NCBI GenBank assembly: GCA_949106495.1
Contig: CARYZD010000004.1
Coordinates: 1-64,000, forward strand
Reading direction: 5' to 3'
Origin: an uncultured Clostridia bacterium
Lineage (GTDB): Bacteria; Bacillota; Clostridia; TANB77; CAG-465
Length of the DNA: 64,000 nt
Shown: one piece after another, positions 16,867 to 23,886 of the stretch
Layout: every line of letters begins with the position of its first letter
Position numbering within the stretch: position 1 is the first letter of the stretch
Translations under genes and position numbers: made by a program
Notes under the pieces: generated by a model
Seen by the model: only the letters and a program-made list of their open reading frames with translations
What the model was told of the DNA's origin: nothing
Database searches by the model: none

Positions 16867-17256
16867 CTATACTCTTCTTCTTTTTGGTGGTCTACAACCA
16901 TTATGTGGTATTGGAGTAACATCTTTAATCATGCTAATTTCCAATCCTGCAGCTTGTAATGATCTTATAGCTGCTTCTCTTCCAGAACCAGGTCCTTTTA
17001 CAAATACTTCAACAGTTTTTAGGCCATGCTCTTTAGCTGCATTAGCTGCAGTTTCTGCTGCTTGACCTGCTGCAAAAGGAGTATTTTTTCTAGAACCTTT
17101 AAATCCTAGTCCACCGGCACTTGCCCAAGATAATACGTTACCTTGAGAATCTGTCATTGTAACAATTGTATTGTTAAATGATGATTGAATGTGAGCTGCG
17201 CCAGTTGATACATTCTTTTTAACTTTTTTCTTTGTTACTACTTTTTTCTTAGCCAT
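16867..17256 (-). CDS. rpsK: 30S ribosomal protein uS11
   Basis: 129 residues, with '[19 protein letters not shown]' near the N-terminus and the C-terminal '[18 protein letters not shown]', both characteristic. It forms part of the platform near the mRNA exit. It lies five bases after rpsM. Confidence 0.98.
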   Translation of the reverse strand: MAKKKVVTKKKVKKNVSTGAAHIQSSFNNTIVTMTDSQGNVLSWASAGGLGFKGSRKNTPFAAGQAAETAANAAKEHGLKTVEVFVKGPGSGREAAIRSLQAAGLEISMIKDVTPIPHNGCRPPKRRRV

Positions 17257-17261
17257 TTCTA

Positions 17262-17633
17262 CTATACTCCTTTCTTACCTGCGATTGCGACTGCTTTACC
17301 TTTTCTAGTTCTAGCATTTGTTTTTGTTCTTTGTCCACGAACAGGTAATCTTCTTTTATGTCTTTGTCCTCTGTAGCAATTAATTTCCATTAATCTTTTG
17401 ATGTTTAAAGCTACTTCTTTACGAAGGTCTCCTTCAACAACATAATCTCTTTCGATTATTTCTCTGATTTTAGCTTCTTCTTCTTCTGTAAAATCTTTTA
17501 CTCTTTTAGTAGTTTCTATACCAGCTTCAGCTAGTATTTTTCTAGATGCAGGACGACCAATTCCATATATTGCTGTTAGTCCAATCTCTGCAACTTTGTT
17601 TTTTGGTAAATCTACTCCAGCTATACGTGCCAT
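17262..17633 (-). CDS. rpsM: 30S ribosomal protein uS13
   Basis: 123 residues starting '[20 protein letters not shown]', with the helix-two-turn-helix region and the basic C-terminal tail '[19 protein letters not shown]' that contacts P-site tRNA. Standard order rpmJ-rpsM-rpsK. Confidence 0.98.
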   Translation of the reverse strand: MARIAGVDLPKNKVAEIGLTAIYGIGRPASRKILAEAGIETTKRVKDFTEEEEAKIREIIERDYVVEGDLRKEVALNIKRLMEINCYRGQRHKRRLPVRGQRTKTNARTRKGKAVAIAGKKGV

Positions 17634-17650
17634 TTACTATACCCCCCAAA

Positions 17651-17764
17651 TTAACCTTGTCTTTGTTTGTGTTTAGGATTTTCACAGATTACACGAACTA
17701 CTCCGTTTCTTCTGATAACCTTACACTTCTCACAAATTTTTTTTACAGATGGTCTTACTTTCAT
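17651..17764 (-). CDS. rpmJ: 50S ribosomal protein bL36
   Basis: A 37-residue protein starting [19 protein letters not shown] and ending NPKHKQRQG. It is the zinc-binding form, with Cys11, Cys14, Cys27 and His32. The ATG at 17764 follows AGGAGGATTTTAAA. It lies between infA and rpsM as expected. Confidence 0.97.
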   Translation of the reverse strand: MKVRPSVKKICEKCKVIRRNGVVRVICENPKHKQRQG

Positions 17765-17920
17765 TTTAAAATCCTCCTTAAAAGTTTTGTTAATTAATTA
17801 ACAAAAGTAAGTATAAAATTATATAATAAATAATTAGTTTAAAATAAATAGACATTAGGCTTTGTCCATTTACAGCCGCTTCAAACATAACTATTTATAA
17901 CAATATTAAAAAATAATAGG

Positions 17921-18142
17921 TTATTTATTTTTTCTCCATGTGATTCTGCCTTTATTCAAATCATATGTAGATAGTTCTATTTTAACTTCATCTCCTGGTA
18001 ATATTTTAATGTAGTGCATTCTAAGCTTTCCAGAAATATGAGCTAGAACTTCATGTCCATTTTGAAGTTTTACTTTGAAGTTTGCATTTGGTAATGCATC
18101 AACTACAACACCTTCAACTTCTATAACATCATCTTTTGGCAT
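17921..18142 (-). CDS. infA: Translation initiation factor IF-1
   Basis: A 73-residue OB-fold protein: '[20 protein letters not shown]', '[20 protein letters not shown]', '[11 protein letters not shown]'. All family blocks are present. It binds the A-site during initiation. There is a 156-bp gap to rpmJ with no terminator seen. Confidence 0.98.
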   Translation of the reverse strand: MPKDDVIEVEGVVVDALPNANFKVKLQNGHEVLAHISGKLRMHYIKILPGDEVKIELSTYDLNKGRITWRKNK

Positions 18143-18271
18143 TTTCTTACCTCCCTATTATTGTTTACGCCCTTTATATAGGGCAAAATATAACACATAT
18201 ATTATAACTTAATTTCTAATTAATGTCAACCATTTTGTTACTTTTTTTTGATTTTTAAGTATTTATTAATA

Positions 18272-18301
18272 AAAGCTAGAAATATTTCTATTCCTAGCTT
18301 A
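18272..18301 (-). terminator. Hairpin after map
   Basis: AAGCTAGGAATAGAAA pairs with TTTCTAGCTT, followed by a T-rich tail. It lies between map and infA, so it may be a partial terminator or attenuator within the operon. Confidence 0.6.
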
Positions 18302-18311
18302 TCTTTTATTA

Positions 18312-19115
18312 TTATTTATATCTTTTTGCATCCTCTTTTTCAGTTTTAGTCATTGTAAGTATTTCAGGCTCTCCCTTTGTTACTAGTATTGTATTTTCAT
18401 AATGTGCAGCTAAACTACCATCTTCTGTAATTATAGTCCATCCATCATCAAGTTCTAATATGTCAGGTTTACCTTGTATTACCATTGGTTCTATAGCAAG
18501 AGTCATACCAGCTTCAATTCTTGCACCTCTTCCAGCTTTACCATAGTTTGGTATACCTGGATCTTCATGCATTTCTCTTCCTATTCCATGACCTTGAAAT
18601 TCTCTTACGACACTAAATCCTTGAGATTCTACATATTGACCAATAGCATGGCTTATATCTCCAATTCTATTTCCAACCTTTGCATATTTAATTCCTTCAA
18701 AAAAGGCTTGTTTTGTAACATCAATTAGTCTTTGTGCCTCTTTAGAAATCTTACCAACTACAAATGTTCTAGCAGCGTCTCCATTATATCCATTTTTTAA
18801 TGCAACTGTATCTACACTTACTATATCTCCTTCTTGAATAATTTTATGTTTAGAAGGAACTCCATGTATAACTTCATCATTAATTGATACACAAATAGAT
18901 GCTGGAAATGGTGGAATACCTTTTATTCCTATATCATATCCCTTTTCTGCTGGAATTGCTCCAAGGCTTCTCATCTTTTTTTCTGCTATCTCATCTAGTT
19001 CTAATGTAGTCATTCCAGGTTTTATTTTCTTTTCTAATTCTTCATATACTAGCGCAACTACTTTACAAGCTTCACGCATAAGTTCAATTTCTTTTGAATT
19101 CTTTATTGTTATCAT
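18312..19115 (-). CDS. map: Methionine aminopeptidase, type I
   Basis: A 267-residue metalloprotease. The metal ligands are seen in 'VDTVALKNGYNGDAART' (two Asp), 'GHGIGREMHEDP' (His) and 'MTLAIEPMVI' plus 'TEDGSLAAHYENT' (two Glu). It removes the initiator Met from nascent proteins. There is an extra C-terminal tail of about 15 residues after 'EILTMT'. It lies 17 bp after adk. Confidence 0.97.
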   Translation of the reverse strand: MITIKNSKEIELMREACKVVALVYEELEKKIKPGMTTLELDEIAEKKMRSLGAIPAEKGYDIGIKGIPPFPASICVSINDEVIHGVPSKHKIIQEGDIVSVDTVALKNGYNGDAARTFVVGKISKEAQRLIDVTKQAFFEGIKYAKVGNRIGDISHAIGQYVESQGFSVVREFQGHGIGREMHEDPGIPNYGKAGRGARIEAGMTLAIEPMVIQGKPDILELDDGWTIITEDGSLAAHYENTILVTKGEPEILTMTKTEKEDAKRYK

Positions 19116-19132
19116 TTCTTCCTTCTTTCTAA

Positions 19133-19789
19133 TTATTTCTTTATATCTGCTACTATATCTTCTGCTACTTCTTTTGCAAGCCTATTAATAGATACACTTA
19201 TTTCTTCATCTCTTACAACACCTTGTTTTCTATAATAATCTATAACAGGTTTTGTTTGTGTATAGAATGTATCAAGTCTTAATCTTAATTTTTCTTCTGT
19301 GTCATCTACTCTAGAAGTAAGCTCAACTCCACAATCATCACAGATTTCTCCGTTTTTAGGTTTATTTATAACCATATTATATACTCTTTTACATTTTGGG
19401 CATTCTCTTCTTGCCATTACACGTTCAACAATTTCTTCAGTTGGTGTATTTAAATTTACAACCATATCAACTTTTGTATTTAAATTTGAAAGTATTCTAT
19501 CTAATTCTTCAGCTTGTGCTAAATTTCTTGGATATCCATCTAAAATAAATCCATTTTCACAATCATCTTCTGCTAATCTATTTTTTACCATTTCATTTGT
19601 AACTTCATCTGGAACTAGCTTTCCTTCATCAGCATATTTAGTTGCAATTTTTCCAAGTTCTGTTCCTTCTTGAATATTCTTTCTAAATATTTCTCCTGTA
19701 GAAATATGTGGTAAATCCAGTTTTTCTTTTAAAATTCCAGCAACAGTACCTTTACCTGTACCTTGTGCACCCATCATAATAATATTCAT
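19133..19789 (-). CDS. adk: Adenylate kinase
   Basis: A 218-residue long-form adenylate kinase. P-loop 'GAQGTGKGT' at residues 7-15, 'DGYPRN' with the AMP-site Arg, and a zinc-type LID with CxxC pairs ('CPKCKRVYN' and 'CDDCGVEL'). It interconverts 2 ADP with ATP and AMP. First gene of the operon here, with its own promoter (19816-19844); secY, the usual upstream gene, is missing. Confidence 0.98.
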   Translation of the reverse strand: MNIIMMGAQGTGKGTVAGILKEKLDLPHISTGEIFRKNIQEGTELGKIATKYADEGKLVPDEVTNEMVKNRLAEDDCENGFILDGYPRNLAQAEELDRILSNLNTKVDMVVNLNTPTEEIVERVMARRECPKCKRVYNMVINKPKNGEICDDCGVELTSRVDDTEEKLRLRLDTFYTQTKPVIDYYRKQGVVRDEEISVSINRLAKEVAEDIVADIKK

Positions 19790-19815
19790 AAAAATTACTT
19801 CCTTTCAACAAGTTT

Positions 19816-19844
19816 ATTTTATTCTATTTAATTTTAATTGTCAA
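19816..19844 (-). promoter_or_regulatory. Promoter of the adk-to-rplQ operon
   Basis: Minus strand TTGACA (19839-19844), 17-bp spacer, TAAAAT (19816-19821), 27 bp before adk. Confidence 0.8.
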
Positions 19845-19861
19845 TAAAATTATAAAATATA

Positions 19862-20905
19862 TTATTTAAGTATATTATAGCTACAAGCTCTAGTTAATCT
19901 ATTCATAATAGCAGTCCCAATTCCAGTTCTACTAACGCCTTCTATAATCCACTCATCACAATCAAAGTTTTCTATACTTCTTAACTTTGTATATATATTA
20001 CTAGATATTTCAAGGACATTATTTACACTACCTATATTAATAACATTATATTCTTTTAATAATTCTTTGTGTTCATCAAAGCATAATATTCCAATATTTT
20101 TGTCAGAATTATTCTTTACATATTTTTTTAGTGTATTTATCATAACGCTTTCATCTTCTGTGTATTCAAGTAAAATAGTTTTCACACTTGGTGCATAATG
20201 TTTATGTTTCATTCCTGGAGATTCAATTTTCTCTCCTTCTTTTACATCTGCAAATACATGTTTATCTAATTTTACATCAAATCCTAATGCTTTTATATCT
20301 TCTAAAGAAACTTTTCCAGGTCTTAAGATATTTATTACACTTTTATCCACTTTAACCACAGTAGACTCTATACCAATATTAGTTTCTCCACCATCTACAA
20401 AAGCATTCACTTTATTATTTAATTCGTCAAAAATATCATTAATATTTGTTCCACTAGGTCTACCAGAGATATTTGCACTAGGTGCTGCAATTGGTGTATT
20501 ACTCTTTTCAATAATACTTAATGCTATATTATTATCTGGCATTCTGACTCCAACAGTATTTAAACCTGCTGTTACATTTAATGGAAGTGTGCCATTACTA
20601 TTTAATATAATTGTAAAAGGGCCAGGCCAAAATTTATCCATAAGTGTTTTCTCAATTTCTGATATATTACAAGTAAACTCTTTTAGCATATCATAATTAC
20701 TAATATGAACAATTAATGGATTATCTTGAGGCCTTCCTTTTGCAATAAATATTTTTTCTACCGCCTCTTTATTTTTAGCATCTGCTCCTATCCCATATAC
20801 AGTCTCCGTTGGAAATACTACAACTCCACCTTTATTTATAATATTTTTTATTTCTTCTAACTCATTATCTTTTATGTTTCCCTTAAAATCATAAACTTTA
20901 CTCAT
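19862..20905 (-). CDS. tsaC: Threonylcarbamoyl-AMP synthase (Sua5/YwlC type)
   Basis: A 347-residue two-domain Sua5. The N-terminal YrdC-like domain (residues 10-205) has 'GGVVVFPTETVYGIGADA' and 'KGRPQDNPLIVHI'; the linker and C-terminal Sua5 domain (about 225-345) follow 'SPGMKHKHYAPS'. It makes threonylcarbamoyl-AMP for t6A at position 37 of ANN-decoding tRNAs. It sits upstream of adk but is separated from it by the adk promoter. Confidence 0.95.
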   Translation of the reverse strand: MSKVYDFKGNIKDNELEEIKNIINKGGVVVFPTETVYGIGADAKNKEAVEKIFIAKGRPQDNPLIVHISNYDMLKEFTCNISEIEKTLMDKFWPGPFTIILNSNGTLPLNVTAGLNTVGVRMPDNNIALSIIEKSNTPIAAPSANISGRPSGTNINDIFDELNNKVNAFVDGGETNIGIESTVVKVDKSVINILRPGKVSLEDIKALGFDVKLDKHVFADVKEGEKIESPGMKHKHYAPSVKTILLEYTEDESVMINTLKKYVKNNSDKNIGILCFDEHKELLKEYNVINIGSVNNVLEISSNIYTKLRSIENFDCDEWIIEGVSRTGIGTAIMNRLTRACSYNILK

Positions 20906-20959
20906 ATGTTTAATCTCCCGATTGTAATTATACCACTTATGTCAACAATTTTAAAAAAA

Positions 20960-20987
20960 GAAGACTAGGATAAAAATCCTAGTCTTT
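20960..20987 (-). terminator. Terminator of the 62-residue protein gene
   Basis: AAGACTAGGAT / ATCCTAGTCTT followed by a T7 run on the minus strand. Confidence 0.9.
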
Positions 20988-21009
20988 TCATAAAACATTT
21001 TAAAACATT

Positions 21010-21198
21010 CTATTGTTTTTCTTGTTCGTCACTTACAAAGTCATCATCAACGAATCCTTTTAATTCGTTATTTTTATTTCCCCTTAGTACACAAAATATA
21101 AAATATAATATTATAAATGCCACAGCCACACCTAATATTATTAATCCATCTGTACTAAAGAAGCCACCTGTTACAGGCATTGTCATGTTACTCTCCAT
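21010..21198 (-). CDS. 62-residue membrane protein resembling a free-standing sorting signal
   Basis: The peptide is mainly 'MPVTGGFFSTDG', a 20-residue hydrophobic helix, a short basic stop ('RGNKNN') and an acidic tail. The first part has the layout of a C-terminal cell-wall sorting signal (xPxTGG, hydrophobic span, basic residues) and resembles the end of the LPKTG adhesin at 23.9 kb. There is no N-terminal signal peptide and no extracellular domain. The ATG at 21198 follows GAGGTATAAAACA. A terminator directly follows, which supports a real gene. Function unknown. Confidence 0.6.
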   Translation of the reverse strand: MESNMTMPVTGGFFSTDGLIILGVAVAFIILYFIFCVLRGNKNNELKGFVDDDFVSDEQEKQ

Positions 21199-21213
21199 TG
21201 TTTTATACCTCAC

Positions 21214-22318
21214 TTTATGGCTCTATACTATATACTTAATATATATTCTTCAAGCATTTAATCTTTATTACTATCTACTTTTTAGTATTTTATTGCATAT
21301 ACACGTAAAAATTTCATACTAAACATATCAAAAAGTTTTTTGGTTATAATATAGCTGTTATCTTTACAACACAACATTCATTATGCCAAAATAGTAATAT
21401 AACTCATACCTTATATAAAATTACTATTTAAGAAATTAAGTTTAATTTCTTTATAATAGTATGGTTTATACGACTATACACTTCCAATATATAATATTCA
21501 AGTTAATCCATTTATATATATAATCTTAGCGTTTTAAGTTAAGTATTATACTATATAAATGCTTAAACATTTAAACAAATAAATGTTACTTATGTAGATA
21601 TCTTTAAAAACTATAAATTTTAAACCTATTGAGCTCTCCTTCATAGATATTCTAATCTATTCTCTTTATAATAATTATCTCTCATTTTTAATATTCATAA
21701 TTTTTTGTACCTACTATTATCAACCTCTCTCTCTTTTATCGAAACATTAATAATCATAATATTTTAATATATATGAATTTTATTGTAAAATTTAATTTAG
21801 TTTCCGTTCCTTTTTTATCCTTTTTAATTTTCTCAACTAAAAAATTCAATATATATGTATCTAATTTATTCATTATTTTTTTATCTACTTATTAAAATAC
21901 TATGCTTTAAATTTTTTCCCACACTTTACATTCCATTTCATACTAATGTGGAGTTACTACATATTACTTTTAGTTTTGGGGGAACTATACTACTAACAGT
22001 GTAACCAATCATAAATTATAATATCTTAATCTGTATCATTATTTATATAATGTAAATTTCTATTTCATAATAATCATATCATTTTAATTTTAGTCTCATA
22101 ATTATTGACTAAGTTTTGTATTTCTTTGTTAACTGAATTCTAACATATTATTTTTTGACAATCAACTACATTTTTCACAGTTTATGTATACATATACTTC
22201 TATAAGTAGCATATTTATGCCATTGTTACATAATTGTATAATTATTGTAATATATATTTCTAAAATAACAGTTGATTTTACGTTTTTTATTGATATTTAG
22301 GCGTTTTAAAGGAATAAA
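21214..22318. other. 1.1-kb extremely AT-rich intergenic region
   Basis: No ORF with codon use or a ribosome binding site like its neighbours was found on either strand. It is among the most AT-rich parts of the window. The only notable island is 21950-22005, which contains a GGGGG run in a predicted loop. No riboswitch family was recognised. Confidence 0.6.
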
Positions 22319-22319
22319 T

Positions 22320-22353
22320 AAACACTAATATATTTAAAATAATATTAGTGTTT
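22320..22353 (-). terminator. Terminator after the degenerate thioester protein gene
   Basis: AAACACTAATAT / ATATTAGTGTTT, a 12-bp stem just after the stop, with T-rich flank. Confidence 0.8.
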
Positions 22354-22362
22354 ATATTGTAT

Positions 22363-23748
22363 TTATAATAGAGAATCAATATAAATATTCAAATCAACTA
22401 TTTGATTTGAATTAATTTCAAAACCATAAGTCTTTTCTTCTAAAAAACATTTATCTGGTAAATCATAAACTTCAATATGGTATTTTCCAATAGGTAATGA
22501 AAATTCATATTGATAATCAAAACCTTCAACATCTTGAATAAGCTCTGTATCATTATAATATATACGATATTTTACATTTTCTATTGGTTTTCCATCTTCA
22601 GCAATGAATTTAATATTTACTTTTCCACTATCAATGTTATGAATAATAGATTCGATTGTATAAAAAGATGTCTTCTTTGTATCAAGTATTACATATTGAT
22701 GTTTAAAATTTTCTGATTTATATATACTCGAATATAATGAATAATTTTCTGAACAAGTTTTAAATTGAGAAAATATTTTATCCACATTATCTATCTTTAT
22801 ATAATAACATTCCCCATCTCTTATATATGATATTTCATTTCCTTGCTCGTCAACAACTTTTGCATTACTACTTTCAATATAATTATTAACATTAATTTGC
22901 GTTTTAGGGTCATATGAATTTCCTAAAAATGCTTTAGTATATTCATCTGTTACACTCCAATCATAAAAAGGACCTACCATAGCAATATTATTTTCTATAT
23001 TAATTTTACTATCATAATAATTACAATTTCCTTCAACTTGTGAAACATAAGGTTTTTCTAAAGCATCTATATACAGTTCATTTGCCTTTTCTAAGACTCT
23101 ATTTACCATATCTGTATATTTTTCTTCACTAGGTATAATATTATCTAATATAAATTCTCCATTTGAAGTATCATATTTTATTTTTGAAACCATTGCATAT
23201 ACTGCAAGTTGAGTAGCCATATATGCCTCTTCTTCATTATTTAATTTCATATCCATATATGAAATATTAGGATATCCTTTTGCAAGTATTGATGTAATGT
23301 ATCCCTTTGTAAATCTTTTTGATTTAGCAAGTTTACCTTGTGGTAATACTTCATTACACTTATATGTTAAAGAATATGCTACTTTATCATCTAACTTTGT
23401 ACTTGTTATATCTATATATGAATTATCTGTTTTATCTACCATATATCTATTTAGTTTCCCAAATGTGATTTGCTTTTCAACTCTTTTAGTTGATTCATTT
23501 AATATATAAGTTCCTTTGTTTTCTTCTATTCTTTGCTTTCTTGATTCCTCTTTAATCAAGCCAGATACTATATTCCAAATAAAAATTGCAATAAGTACAA
23601 CTACTACAAAATAACTATAAAAGTTTTTCTTAAATGGTTTCTTATCAAATTCTTCTAATTTTTTACACTCTTCTTTGCCAAACATAAATTCTCTATAATG
23701 TCTCTTTATCTTAGTGAAAATATTTATTTTCTTTTCGTTGGATTCCAT
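22363..23748 (-). CDS. Membrane-anchored protein with a degenerate thioester (TQxA) domain and a Cna-B-like domain
   Basis: A 461-residue protein. Residues about 45-67 form a single N-terminal membrane helix, so the rest is outside the cell. Residues about 115-210 align with the thioester domain of the adhesin next door: 'AYSLTYKCNEVLPQGK', 'AKGYPNI' and 'EEAYMATQLAVYAM'. The Gln motif (TQLA) is kept but the thioester Cys position (YCMD in the neighbour) is Ser here. A C-terminal Cna-B-like sandwich (about 375-460) has no sorting signal after it. The ATG at 23748 follows GGAGGAATGATT. Its own promoter and terminator make it monocistronic. Role unknown, possibly a partner or decoy of the neighbouring adhesin. 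Confidence 0.8.
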   Translation of the reverse strand: MESNEKKINIFTKIKRHYREFMFGKEECKKLEEFDKKPFKKNFYSYFVVVVLIAIFIWNIVSGLIKEESRKQRIEENKGTYILNESTKRVEKQITFGKLNRYMVDKTDNSYIDITSTKLDDKVAYSLTYKCNEVLPQGKLAKSKRFTKGYITSILAKGYPNISYMDMKLNNEEEAYMATQLAVYAMVSKIKYDTSNGEFILDNIIPSEEKYTDMVNRVLEKANELYIDALEKPYVSQVEGNCNYYDSKINIENNIAMVGPFYDWSVTDEYTKAFLGNSYDPKTQINVNNYIESSNAKVVDEQGNEISYIRDGECYYIKIDNVDKIFSQFKTCSENYSLYSSIYKSENFKHQYVILDTKKTSFYTIESIIHNIDSGKVNIKFIAEDGKPIENVKYRIYYNDTELIQDVEGFDYQYEFSLPIGKYHIEVYDLPDKCFLEEKTYGFEINSNQIVDLNIYIDSLL

Positions 23749-23783
23749 AATCATTCCTCCTTTATTTTTAATTTTTCCAAAAC

Positions 23784-23812
23784 ATTATATCACACATTTT
23801 ATGTAAATTCAA
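23784..23812 (-). promoter_or_regulatory. Promoter of the degenerate thioester protein gene
   Basis: Minus strand TTGAAT (23807-23812), 17-bp spacer, TATAAT (23784-23789). Confidence 0.8.
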
Positions 23813-23846
23813 GTTTTGATATTTTCAATATTATAGATAGAAAAAG

Positions 23847-23870
23847 AAAGGATAGCTTACGCTACCCTTT
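23847..23870 (-). terminator. Terminator of the thioester/Cna-B adhesin
   Basis: AAAGGGTAGC / GCTATCCTTT stem (one wobble) followed by a T-rich run on the minus strand. Confidence 0.85.
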
Positions 23871-23886
23871 AATTATACTTATTATA

